DNA of 64,000 nucleotides from positions 2,666,001 to 2,730,000 of the forward strand of contig JAQOTA010000052.1 in the NCBI GenBank assembly GCA_029532415.1, read 5' to 3'. This document shows, piece by piece, positions 23,938-34,348 of the stretch (the first letter of the stretch is position 1; each line of letters starts with the position of its first letter). The notes beneath the pieces are model-generated. The model worked only from the letters and a program-made list of their open reading frames with translations, was not told the origin of the DNA and searched no databases. The stretch comes from Marasmius tenuissimus (taxonomy: Eukaryota; Basidiomycota; Agaricomycetes; Agaricales; Marasmiaceae). The translations under genes and the position numbers were made by a program.

Positions 23938-25662
23938 ATGGCGTTGCAGTCTTCGTGCTTTCTGAACGAGTTACCCCACGGATCTCAATCTCAATCCTCT
24001 CATCTTGACATGGATGACTACGAAACGTTCAAATTCTCTTTCGACCCAAGTCGCATATCGGAAATAACGAAGCAGATGGAGATCGACATAGAAACATTGG
24101 ACATATCCGTGCAAAAGCATGAGGAGGCAGCACTTCGGGCCCGTGAGAGGTCTAACCGTATGAAGTTGGCTCTCCGCTCTCTAAAGAACACACTTTCACC
24201 TACCTTTCGACTACCTATCGAAGTGCTGGCCACCGTTTTCGAGCGATGTGTCGATTGCGATACAGCGGGGAGTATTTTCTCCCAGGATTCTATGCCATGG
24301 GTCCTTGCAAAAGTCTGCCGTAGATGGCGTGATGTCGTGCTGTCTACACCTTCCTTGTGGTCGACTGTCCGTTTATACAGCAGAGACACTCGGGTATCGC
24401 AGTCGAACCAACTACTCATGCTACAACTATGGCTGGAGAGATCACAATTGCTCCCTTTATCCTGCCTAGCTGAGCTGAGGGAATGCACTGACATTACTCA
24501 CGGGATAGCCATTCTCGACCTGCTCCTCGCTCAGTCATCGAGGTGGATAAACATAGACTTCGATTTTGGGCCGCACGCCGCGCTGTACCATAGAATGGCA
24601 TCCTTGGATCTCGACATGCCTCTTCTGACCACCCTTCGGATAGATGGCACATTCCAGCACTCCGCTGACTCGCTAGGTGTCAGCTCTTGCTGGACGGCTC
24701 CGATCCTCAGTGAGGCCACCCTCTTCATCCTCGATTCAGGGGACGATGACTCCGCCGTCACCGTCTATTGGCCTTTTCACCAACCCCTATCCCGGTTGAT
24801 GGAACTCAACTGGGCTTCTCCCACAAACAGATCTTTTCTCGAAATCAGTAGTCGCGCCTTCACAAACCTACGTTATTGTTCATTGCACCTCGCCCGACAC
24901 GCTGGCGTTGACGGGCTACCACGATGCACTCTACAACAGCTTCGTCATCTCGATATTTATGGGCCTTTTCGAAGTGTCCTGTCGATCATGAATAGGCTGA
25001 CTTTGCCCATACTTGAAGATCTTGCCTTCGACTTTGTCGAACAAATAAGCCCAGTAGCGGACCACATATTGTCCGACCTGGGAAGGCTGAGGCAGAGAAG
25101 CTCATATTCTCTACACTTCCTATCTTGCCCTTTGTCTATCCTCTCCCCTCAGAGTTCCTCAGTACATCTGGATAATAATGGGTCGTTATGCGAACTAAGG
25201 ATAATCGCAAGCAGAGAGGAGAGCTATGAAAAGGCCGTCGGCAACCTCTCTCATTCGCGTCTGTTCCCTGGCTTGAAAATTCTGCATGTGGCGTTTCGAG
25301 AATCGCCTGACGAGACATCGCCACTGTTTTCAGACGTGGTTAGCATGATCGAAACTCGAAATTCCGGCCGCACTTCTGTTCCTAACTCGACCTTGATCAA
25401 GACCGTTTCGATAGAGATGGCTGACTACAGTCATTCCCTGCCCCGGTTGGTCCCTATCCATCACGAAGCTTTTCTACGCCTGTTCGGATTGCAGAAAAGT
25501 GGACTCGTGCTTCTCGGCCATGTGGTAGACAGCATGTGGCACTCAAGTTGGAGAGATACACATTGGAACCCAGGAGAGATGGACAGAGCTGAGCGTCGGT
25601 GGCATCGATTTGGGCGTAGCGACTGGTTATATCGACCTGAATTCGAGGATTTTCGAAGCTAA
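23938..25662 (+). CDS. F-box-like protein 3 (divergent subfamily)
   Basis: Single-exon gene of 574 residues from the ATG at 23938 (MALQSSCFLNELPHGS). A second candidate start is MDDYETF at 24010. A helical region (ISEITKQMEIDIETLDISVQ) with EEAALRARERSNRMKLALRS precedes the F-box: FRLPIEVLATVFERCVDCD and AKVCRRWRDVVLSTPSLWS. The remainder is leucine-rich but lacks the NFLG and PWGS landmarks of the main local family, and there is no tiny first exon. It therefore belongs to another basidiomycete F-box lineage, and its presence on the opposite strand between cassette units 2 and 3 suggests insertion or rearrangement. Possible substrate receptor of an SCF ligase; target unknown. Confidence 0.8.
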   Translation: MALQSSCFLNELPHGSQSQSSHLDMDDYETFKFSFDPSRISEITKQMEIDIETLDISVQKHEEAALRARERSNRMKLALRSLKNTLSPTFRLPIEVLATVFERCVDCDTAGSIFSQDSMPWVLAKVCRRWRDVVLSTPSLWSTVRLYSRDTRVSQSNQLLMLQLWLERSQLLPLSCLAELRECTDITHGIAILDLLLAQSSRWINIDFDFGPHAALYHRMASLDLDMPLLTTLRIDGTFQHSADSLGVSSCWTAPILSEATLFILDSGDDDSAVTVYWPFHQPLSRLMELNWASPTNRSFLEISSRAFTNLRYCSLHLARHAGVDGLPRCTLQQLRHLDIYGPFRSVLSIMNRLTLPILEDLAFDFVEQISPVADHILSDLGRLRQRSSYSLHFLSCPLSILSPQSSSVHLDNNGSLCELRIIASREESYEKAVGNLSHSRLFPGLKILHVAFRESPDETSPLFSDVVSMIETRNSGRTSVPNSTLIKTVSIEMADYSHSLPRLVPIHHEAFLRLFGLQKSGLVLLGHVVDSMWHSSWRDTHWNPGEMDRAERRWHRFGRSDWLYRPEFEDFRS

Positions 25663-25829
25663 GCGTCAGACTTGCGCTGCAATCTTCGCCATCACGGCCC
25701 TGGTGCCCTCCCACTCATGAAGGAGGCGAGGCGAGCCACACCCTTTCCGGAAAGCTTCAGGCGGGAGAACGAATTTGCTAAACCGTGCAATCTTATAGTT
25801 TATGCTATGCTATACTCTTCAACGTTAGG

Positions 25830-25950
25830 CGCTGGAGGACAAGCGTTCAGTAAGAAGATAAATGATGGCTGCTTCTGGAACTGACACGTCACAATACGTT
25901 TGGGTGAGAGAGGGATGTAGGGGGGAGATGGTGATAGCGAGGTTATATAG
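25830..25950 (-). pseudogene. trace of lactonase start (copy 3)
   Basis: Bases 25855-25947 align without gaps to the start region of lactonase copy 1 (around 16490-16585), sharing blocks such as TTGGGTG, GGGATGT and the GGTTATA/GGTCATA end. Only the first few dozen codons remain and the start codon is altered. It lies about 230 bases downstream of the broken F-box 4, the same place the lactonase occupies in units 1 and 2. Confidence 0.65.
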
Positions 25951-26181
25951 GTAAGTTGAAGCCCAACATATGCGCAAGTGGCGTGTTTACATGCGCACTG
26001 GGATGCGTAGAGCCGTAAAGGTTGATGAGCGACTCGGCGGAATGATTTTCAAGATATGAGGTTGAGCTCGAGGCTTGGGGGGTAATTTGAGATGGCTGGC
26101 TGTGGGCGAGGCGAACAAAAATGTGCCAATTCGACCACGCCTCGTCCTCCGGCCCCTCCCCCAGCGTTTGACGACGGGCCG

Positions 26182-27911
26182 TCAGAAATCCCCAAAATCT
26201 GAGTCCGCGTCTCTACTTTCCATTTTGACTCCGTCCCAATCGATTTCAACGTCCGAGCCAACCGCTTCTTTCAGCAAATCGACGTCGTATGCATATAGCT
26301 CCGTGCAAGTTTCCAGGGTAACCTCTTTAATGGGGTGGCCGTGCTGTACCCGTCTTTTTAGCCAGTCGCCAATCAACTCTGTCGACACATCTGTTGAGCC
26401 AAAGTTCACCTCGCGGATGCTGACAGTAGATAGTGCGGGGTATACGACACTATCACATTGGGAAGCCGCGTGAGGATCAGGAGAGAAGGATTCTATAACC
26501 GTTGCAGCGCATGCGCCGTAGATTTGCATAGCGTGAAGAAGACGACAATTCCCGAAATAATGAACCATGGCATCTCGCGAGAAACCTTTGGCTCCTATCG
26601 TCAACAATTCAAGGTGCTCGAGGGTATCTACAGCACCCAGTAGGCGCTGGTAAGTCGGTAGCAGCATGTCTGCCTGGATCCCAGCATGAACGTGATCTTT
26701 CCGAAGCCTGAGCATGAAATGATGATATGGCGATGCATTGGGGACAAGTCTTTGAGGATCCTCGTAATTCCACACTACCAACGAGATAGTTTCGCCACGG
26801 GTACGAGTTAGGAGAAGGTCCTTTACGATCTTCAAATTACTTGAAGCCGCGGCTCCCCTCGAAAAGAGGCGTGAAAAAGATGTCGTCAGGAAATCCAAGG
26901 CATCCTCGTAATGAGTAGGCTCGAGTTCGACAACAGCAGAGATCGGGAGGGGTATGCGCTGAAGAAGGGCGGCGATAACACGGGCACAAGACGACAGGCG
27001 CACATACTTCAGATGAGGAAGAACAATGGCGAGGTCTTGGGGGAGCGCGGTGCTGGTGTAGGCGGAGCAAAAGTCTGACATGTCTACCGACTCAAGGTTC
27101 TTCGCCAATTGCAAAGTCGCCGCAATGTCATGAAGAAGCGTATCGCTGGGTATTGTCGTGCCTGATATGTGTAGGTTGGTGAGATTCCGTAGGATGGGAG
27201 AGCCCCACGGAATATTGCACTCTCGAGTCTTGAGAGAGGTGAGGCGAGGCGCATAATCGCCGAGGAAATTGGCAGGTAATAAGAATGAACTCCCTCGTGT
27301 GGGGTTAATTATGATAGATTGAATATAGGGTGCCGGCTGAGTCATTTTGGAGAGAAGGGTTGTGAGCTTGTCTGAAGAGAGGCCAGAAATTTTGAGACTC
27401 GAGATCTGTGTTGGTCATTCAAACACTTCCGACAGCAAACCGTAATGCTTCGAAAGGTCTAGAAGAGGTCGGGGCTCTGGGTGCCACTCGACGTTGATAG
27501 GGAAAGACCCGCTGTACTTCATCATCTCCCTCGCCATTTCTAGACAACGGAAATCCGGCCACGACCACATTGAAGGTGTGTTCATTGCTATCGTGCGCCA
27601 TAAGCGACATACGTGCACTACTTCACTAATTTTGGGGGATTTAAGTCGGTGCCAATTGTAGCAATTGTTCGTGAGCGTGAAGATTTTCCCGATGATTTCG
27701 ACTGGTAAACGGCAGACAGTGAGCCGTGAATTGCGGTGATATTCGAGTTCCTTGAGCTGGCGTCTCAGTTTGTCAATCTGCTCATCGAGCTCTTCCAGTG
27801 TGCTGTAGGCATTCCAACGGCCTGCCGTGAAGGAGAAATGAGCGATCGTTCCAATAGTATCTTCGATGTCAGAACGTCAAGAATGGTTTGATAATGCTTA
27901 CCAGTCAACAT
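26182..27911 (-). pseudogene. F-box-like protein 4, one premature TGA (cassette unit 3)
   Basis: Same architecture as F-box 1 and 2: 10-base exon 1 (27911-27902, ATG TTG ACT G) and exon 2 from 27821. The combined length is exactly 550 codons, so the frame is intact from start to stop except for one TGA at 27417-27415. Relatives read LERPSQISS here; this copy reads FE-stop-PTQISS, so an arginine CGA has become TGA. Before the stop are the coiled-coil TLEELDEQIDKLRRQLKELE and F-box VCRLPVEIIGKIFTL; after it are MTQPAPYIQS, NFLGDYAPRLTSL, PWGSPILRNLTNLHISG and an acidic end. The truncated product would keep the F-box but lose the leucine-rich part. Stop readthrough or a sequencing error are alternatives. 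Confidence 0.85.
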
Positions 27912-28326
27912 TTCTCGCCGTCTGTTATGCTAGAAAGTACTGCACCGAGACTGTTCCTTGCGGACGTATGGCCTTTTCTGGCTAGCGCTTTGGGAGGATG
28001 GGATGCAGCAACACAACCAGGATGGTAGTAGAAGAGAGAACGGCACGGGGTCGCGTCTGCCCTGTTTTGGCGCGCAGAAAATCGTGTGAAGAACTTCCAG
28101 AAGGAGATATTGGATGAAGAACGAATCTTTTGTATGCTTACTTAACATGATGCGTCAAAGCTTTTCAGCGGCATTGACAGTTGACTAGCAGCTACAGTAG
28201 CTTGTACAACTACTAGTGTACGTAGCCTCTGTGAGCTCGAAATATCACCTGAGTATGTATAATCCTCTATCTTTGGCAGTGAGCTCGCACTAACCTTACA
28301 TAGTAAACTCATCTGCTATTACTATT
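27912..28326. other. intergenic, nothing recognised
   Basis: Upstream region of F-box 4, ending at the inverted-repeat element. No coding or repeat signal supported. Confidence 0.4.
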
Positions 28327-29552
28327 AGACTGCTTGCGCAAAACGGCTATGGCCGAAAATGACGTTGTGCAGCACGGCTGTGGCCGTGATCGGCATTGCG
28401 CAGTCTCCTCACTAAAAAGCCCCACGGGCCACTTTGACCGTAACTCTTCGCGATCGGCCACAGGGTTTTGGTTTTCCCCGGCTCAATGGCAACGTCAATG
28501 ACGGCCACACTGCGGGCATTTTTCTGTCAAGTAGGACATGTCGTGGTGGTGTCAAGTAGGGCATGACACTGGCATGATCTTGTGCAGGGCCACTGTGACC
28601 GGAAACAAAGGAAGGATGGTATTTTTCTGTCTGTTTATTCCGTTGTATAAATCATGATTTGCGGACCACCCTCCGGGTGGTACTCAGACTCGCGGCGTCC
28701 CAAATTTGGAATTCGGGATTGAATTAATTAATTAAAGCAATTGATTCTCGAATATAATATGAGTATGACCGTCTTGTTTGAACACCCCATCCCGATGCTG
28801 CACCCTATGCACCCAGTCACCGCAGATGTGCTCGAGGTTTCGGACGAAATGAGTGCAATTATGCTCGTATCACACTCACCTCTTTGTTTCTGCTTAGAGG
28901 ACGGAGAACACCCTTATGATATGCTCTAAATTGTACTATGAGCGTGCTCCACAGTCATCTGCAATGGTATGGCGGTGCCAGGCCGCAGAGGTAGACCTTA
29001 TCAGTATTGATTTGGTGGTAGAGACAAGGTTCTTCTACACTTCGCGACTATTCTCCGTCTATACTCAACTGATTTTGTGTTTCACACAAAGCCTTGAGTC
29101 TTGACTCCACCCAATTACTGTGAACGTGCTCGAGGGCAGTGGTCCTCGAACACAATCATAGCAATTATAGCACAATCTATGTTTTATCTATTGAATGTGT
29201 TATGCAGCGATAAGAATCAAGTCCACTTAGCAAGGACTTCGCATGGCTACGCGAGCCCGATAGCTAAGTGATCATATTTGGAACTTAGCTGACCCTTTGT
29301 TACTGTTGAGTTCAATGTCCTTGTTTTCAATGGGAAAATGAGTTTTCGGAGTATAGAAGTCCCAGTACCGGATAATAAACATGAACATTGATTCTTTGTT
29401 TTTTGTCACAGTGGCCCCGTACAAGACCATATGTCGTCATGCCCTACTTGACACCACCACGACATGTCCTACTTGACAGAAAAATGCCCGCAGTGCCATG
29501 GCCGTTCTGCGCAATGCCATTTTCGGCCATGGCTGTTTTGCGCAAGCAGTCT
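28327..29552. mobile_element. 1.2-kb element with long terminal inverted repeats
   Basis: Both ends start with AGACTGCTTGCGCAAAAC (left as written, right as reverse complement), flanked on each side by ATT (28324-28326 and 29553-29555), a likely 3-base target duplication. The arms continue into a 58-base block that is identical in inverted orientation (28510-28567 and 29436-29493), which itself holds two TGTCAAGTAGG copies. The left arm has about 125 extra bases in its middle. The interior has no transposase, only a chance frame of about 60 codons, so this is a non-autonomous DNA element or fold-back remnant. It sits between a broken F-box gene and a broken peroxidase gene. Confidence 0.8.
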
Positions 29553-29606
29553 ATTGATGCTCGAGTCAGTTATCTTTTGAATGTCTCTGCTTGCCATCGT
29601 CATTGA

Positions 29607-31252
29607 TTATTGAAGGACCGCAACAACAATGTTGTAAGGCAAGCCGACTCCTTCAAATGAGAACGTAGTCCGAGCGAGATCGAACAACACGGCATCTTGT
29701 TTCAAAGGAATTCCAGCACCATCGTTGTCAACAAGGACGGGATTCGAGCCATCTCCTTCATCAACCTCGAACCAGAATTTTGACATGGAACTTGTCATGT
29801 TGACCTGTGTGTCGAACTCGGAGCCATTATGGATCCGGAGAGTTCGTTAGTGCGAAGGGACGAGGTTGTAGAGCAGACAGATCCCTGGCGGTCACTCCAG
29901 AACAATTTGACGGTACGAGAAGGATTATGGTGAAGCATCTAGAGCAAGTTTGAAGTCGGAAGGAAGCCAAATCGCTACATGGGAGCACTTACCCGGATGT
30001 TGGTTGTAAATCTAAAGAGTCCTGCTTCATCGCCCGGGAATAACCTGCTCTGGCCAACCTTGTATTCGATAGGTTCCACGAGATCCGTCAGCTGGACACC
30101 GTTCGGCACCGTGTTGATCATCCGTTCGAGCACGTCAGAGCATACTTTGTTGAAGTTCTTTTGGGACGCAAGGCTCCAGTGGGAAGATTTTATGAGAACG
30201 GGCATGACCACCGATGTATGCATACCCACCTTTACATCGTAGCATTGCCGTCGCTGGCAAAGATACGAAGGTCCGACTTGGTCGTGGTGTTGGGCCCAAC
30301 AACGAGCGGATTAGGAGTTGTACCTTCGAGATATCCAGTGACGCTGGAAACAGGCGAGTCAGTGTGTGGGACTCGAACGAGGATGGTGATAAAATAGAGG
30401 AACTCACATCGCATGGTCGAATTGGTGTGTTCCGTCAAAGAGCCCAATCTCCCTCTCGACAGGAGTTTGAATGATTTCTGGGAAATCCTGTTTCCGAACA
30501 CCACCCAAAGAGGCGACGAGAGCAATCATCCCAGATTGAGTAGAACCCTGTCGTCTGAACGACTCTATATGCGACGCGAGATCTTCGTGAGGTTCGGGAA
30601 CCGTCTCAAGACCAGCGGAGGTGGCGTCAACTCGACCTCCTCTGTAAGGTATGAGGGGCCCTCCACACGAAGCAACACCTAACACTGCTCCCATTGCAAT
30701 CAGATCGGCCACTGTATTCCGAGAAACATGAGGCGAATCAGAATCAAGCATGTTTACCAGCAAATGTTTACTCACGACTGGCCCCTGGGTTTGTGAAACG
30801 AAGGAAGTCATTGACCGAGTCAGGCATCCCTTGTCCGACATTCTGGCGCGACGAAAAAAGGTCAGACATAGGAGGGTGAACAAAAGCAGCGGACATACTT
30901 GAGGCCTGTCCAACTCAAAAACAATAGAGGCATCCAATCCTCCTGTTCCGTCGTCGATATTGTGTGTAGACATGTCGTGATAGGCCTAAGGCCGAGATTG
31001 CATGAGAAAGAGATACGACGAGTGTGAGGACTTCAATAAACGCACCAATCAGACCCATTCAGCACCAAGAGTCGACTGGTCACGTCTCACGCAGGAACCA
31101 GGGGTGAGCGCGACAAAGTTCTCCTCCCAAAGAAGTTGTTCCAAGCGTTCCATCTTGAAATCGAGCGGTCGTTGAATGGCCATAACAGCGGAAAACGGAG
31201 CAGAGGCCGCGATGAGACCCCATATCGTTGCTGAGAAGCGCGGAGAAATCAT
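29607..31252 (-). pseudogene. fungal heme peroxidase, disabled
   Basis: Plant-type heme peroxidase of a secreted basidiomycete group. Signal peptide MISPRFSATIWGLIAASAP precedes FVALTPGSCVRRDQSTLGAEWV. The next codon is TGA (31051-31049) where relatives have the distal Arg, then LAYHDMSTHNIDDGTGGLDA, which keeps the distal His. Further exons give VGQGMPDSVNDFLRFTNPG, ADLIAMGAVLGVASCGGPLI and YRGGRVDATSAGLETVPEP. The proximal-His motif VACGHSxGGV reads VASLGGV: Cys-Gly-His is gone in an exact 9-base deletion. Near the C-terminus a frame change is needed between FWSDRQGSVC and SEFDTQVNM. With a stop at one heme-pocket residue and deletion of the axial ligand, an active enzyme is not possible. 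Assignment to a subfamily (AA2-like or other) is uncertain. Confidence 0.82.
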
Positions 31253-31994
31253 CCTGTAGCCCAAGTAGTAGGAAATGTGGTAGATATCGATTTTGTTCGC
31301 CAACTGAAAACCCCCATGCGTTTTATACCCAGAGACTATTCAAGACTGGAAAGACAAGATCACCATAGCACCAAAGACCTCCGATTCATGCTCTACTGCT
31401 GCATGTTCAAAAGAATGACGAGGCCGAGGTACCTGTAGCAAGAACTTGAATGAATAAAATATTCATTAGGATCGGGCCACTCAAGCCGGCGCGGGTGCGT
31501 TCCGTGTGCTACCATAGCCAAAGATCCCTTCCAGCCTTACTAAAGCATATCTTTAATGAGGAACGAGTGAGTGGTAGCGAGAAGACCTTGTTCTGCAAGG
31601 GACGGGAAGAATTCAGTCCGTCTATCGAGTCTGCCATATCAGTCGCGATACAGTGGGAAGAAGGGTTGACGGAGGATAAACGGAACGGCGTGATAGGAAC
31701 ATCAAGGCCGAGACGGATTCGGCATGATCTGCAAGCACAATATTTAGCATTTAGTGACGGGACTTTGAGCTCAAGCCAAACAGGGAGGAATGGTGAAGGA
31801 ACTTGAAAGAGATGCGTTGGCTTGACATTATTCGCACGTGGGAATTTCGTTCTTAGCTAACTTCCGCATACAGTTACATTTTCATATTGGGTTGATAGAA
31901 TACAGGTAAGTATCGTACATTCTACCATTTAGCGTCCACTGAAGCATTAGAAACGAGAGAAGGATCTAAATTTTGAATTCTCTGCACGTCCCCC
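31253..31994. other. intergenic, nothing recognised
   Basis: Upstream of the peroxidase remnant and 3' of F-box 5. One plus frame (31450-31806) has no recognisable motif and no splice partners. Confidence 0.35.
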
Positions 31995-33779
31995 TCAAAG
32001 GTGAGGGCCGATGTATCCACCCAAACCGTACCCTCCGAAAAGTCCAAACGGCATTCCAAACGGAGGCAAGTACTCGTCATAGATTTCGTCTTCCTCAAGC
32101 TCACACCCATCCCATTCTACCACATCAACCTGTCTTTCGATCCTCTTCACATCACCGGCAGTAAGCCGCGAGCAATCCGTCAGCACAACCTTCTCCAACG
32201 GACAACCATTCTCGGAGCGCAGCTTCAAACCCTGTATCAGCGGGCGCAAGAGGTGATTGGATTCCTTCCGAAAATCGACGCGGGCCAGGCTGAGAGTCTT
32301 AAGCGTCGGGAAAAGCGGTGGGAGTGTCTCGGGCGGGTCCTCCTCAGGCTGGGGCTGGGATGCTCGACCAGCCGCCTTCCCCTTTCGCTTCTTCCTCTTT
32401 GTGGTCCTGGGAGGCGCGGTGAGGTTCCGGGATAGCAGCTTGATGAACTCGTATGGAACCTGATCCTCGAGAGACACGTAGTTCAGACGATCGGAGTTTC
32501 CGAGGCATTGAATGATGGCCTCTTGCGAAAGAGAGTAGAAAGTGTCGACTCTGAGGGCTTCCAAGCGGACGAGGGGCCCCAACTCCAACAATCGCAACAT
32601 CTTTGCCGCCATTTGTTCCTCCTCGGTATCGACCTCAAGCCAAAAGTGTGGTTCGAATAAAGAATTTCCCGTCTTAGGGTCGCTGGCGATATTGTGTGTG
32701 TTCCATGCCTGGATAGACAGGCTCAATGTGTGGGAAAACTCGAGGGTGTTGAGAACGAGACCCTTGATCACCCTAGGATGATCGGAAGACAACGCTGCGG
32801 GTGCAAGAAGTTGAGAGATGTAGGTGAACAAATGGTCGTAACTCGGGTCGGGGATGGATAACGGTGCGTCGCATCTAAGATGGATGCGAGTCGTATCGGG
32901 GAATGTCATCTGCTGCAAGAGTGCACAACACGGCTCGATATCCAGAGCTAAGTACAAACGGTTTAACCGCGGGAAGGCGAGAGTAGTATCTGGCGGAAGG
33001 GTGGCAGACGGTAACGCGCAATGCTCCAGGGCAAGCTCTTGGAGTAATGGAGCTTCTTGCAAAGCTTGAAATATGATCCTGAGTTCTGCCCTCGACTCCA
33101 GACGCTGATGCTCTACGCTCAGAAAGGTAAGGTTCCTCAGTAGAGACGGCTCCCAGGTCATCCCACAGCCAGCTAGCTCGAACCGCCTGAGCTGAGGGGC
33201 ATCTCCTGCAAGAAATCCTTCAGGAAGGTCAATCATACTCCCTCCTGGGGCGCAGTTTATGCAGATAGATTTCATGTGGGGTGCGGACTGGGTCATTTTC
33301 GACAGTGTACCTTCGAAAAGGGCGCTGGTACGGGGGGAATACGATATGAGGTTCAAGCTAGCGATACGCGAGCCTTTTGCGAGTAGGGCCTCCTGGAACG
33401 GTTCGTCTCTTCCACCACTGGTCATGCCATAGGAGGAATCATCCCAAGTGATATTCAGTGGGGTGGATTTTGCGTGAGTCAACATAGTCCGCGCCAGTTT
33501 CGGGGAAGTGAAATCGGGTGAAGCCCACATCGAAGGGGTGTTGTAGGCTGTCGTTTTCCAGAGGCTGCATACCAGCACGATATGGAGTAAGTCACGGGGG
33601 TCTCGGTTGTGGATAGGGTGGGTGTGCAAATCGGCGTAGAATGTGAATATGGAACCCAGTATTTCCGCGGGTAGGCGACATATGGGGACAAGCAGATTCC
33701 GGTCATATTGAACTCTCTTCAGTTCGTCGCTGAGGGTTTGTATCTTCGCATCGTATGCCTGAAGAGTATTCACGGACAT
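31995..33779 (-). CDS. F-box-like protein 5
   Basis: Single coding exon of 594 residues from the ATG at 33779 (MSVNTLQAYDAKIQTLSDEL). The coiled-coil leads to the F-box ICRLPAEILGSIFTFYADLH and LVCSLWKTTAYNTPSMW, then family landmarks GFLAGDAPQLRRFELAG and LGNSDRLNYVSLE. A strongly basic stretch (RTTKRKKRKGKAAGRAS) lies before the last leucine-rich block and looks like a nuclear localisation signal. The end (VEWDGCELEEDEIYDEYLP) is acidic, with a Gly-rich close. A GT-AG intron may lie in the 5' leader (33860 to 33781), where relatives have their tiny coding exon; here it seems non-coding. More divergent than F-box 1, 2 and 4. Confidence 0.82.
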   Translation of the reverse strand: MSVNTLQAYDAKIQTLSDELKRVQYDRNLLVPICRLPAEILGSIFTFYADLHTHPIHNRDPRDLLHIVLVCSLWKTTAYNTPSMWASPDFTSPKLARTMLTHAKSTPLNITWDDSSYGMTSGGRDEPFQEALLAKGSRIASLNLISYSPRTSALFEGTLSKMTQSAPHMKSICINCAPGGSMIDLPEGFLAGDAPQLRRFELAGCGMTWEPSLLRNLTFLSVEHQRLESRAELRIIFQALQEAPLLQELALEHCALPSATLPPDTTLAFPRLNRLYLALDIEPCCALLQQMTFPDTTRIHLRCDAPLSIPDPSYDHLFTYISQLLAPAALSSDHPRVIKGLVLNTLEFSHTLSLSIQAWNTHNIASDPKTGNSLFEPHFWLEVDTEEEQMAAKMLRLLELGPLVRLEALRVDTFYSLSQEAIIQCLGNSDRLNYVSLEDQVPYEFIKLLSRNLTAPPRTTKRKKRKGKAAGRASQPQPEEDPPETLPPLFPTLKTLSLARVDFRKESNHLLRPLIQGLKLRSENGCPLEKVVLTDCSRLTAGDVKRIERQVDVVEWDGCELEEDEIYDEYLPPFGMPFGLFGGYGLGGYIGPHL

Positions 33780-34348
33780 TCTGACGAAGTCGGGCACATT
33801 ATTTGTACAAAGAATGTCAGATTAACTGGTTGAAAGAGAAGTATAATGTATCGACGCACCTGGACAGTTGCAACCCCCAAGAGCAGGCCAAATTCAGTGG
33901 TAGCAGGTGAGATCCACAGCCAGAATCCGAAAGTATGAGATGTTGTCGAGACGAGAAGATGAGAGTAGAGACACAACAGCAAATCCTGTGAAGGACGACG
34001 CGACTGGCCGACGGAGTCAGCCGAGATCACTTTCCAATTTAGGTGCCAAAGCGGCAGCCGCGGACTGCGGTGGTTCGTCGGGCTTTGAGTTCAAGATTGA
34101 TGATTGAGAGAATTGTATGGCAGAAAACAGCATCGATAAGTGTGATTGGTGCCTATGACTATGCATGCGTGCAGATTACAGTGGGGAGACGGACAGAGTG
34201 GGAGAGAAAGACAGAGTCCCATACGTAGCGGGAAAAGAGACAGAGAAACAAAGTTATCAAGATTAAGAGGGTAATGCCGAGGTAAAGAGCGACAAGAGAA
34301 GGAAAGGGAGCATGTAAACTATAGAAGGAAATGGACAGGTATCATCGG
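33780..34348. other. intergenic, possible 5' leader intron of F-box 5
   Basis: Contains a likely leader exon and GT-AG intron of F-box 5 at about 33860-33781 and the 3' flank of the kinase gene. The rest is purine-rich (GAGACAGAG-type) with no gene. Confidence 0.4.
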
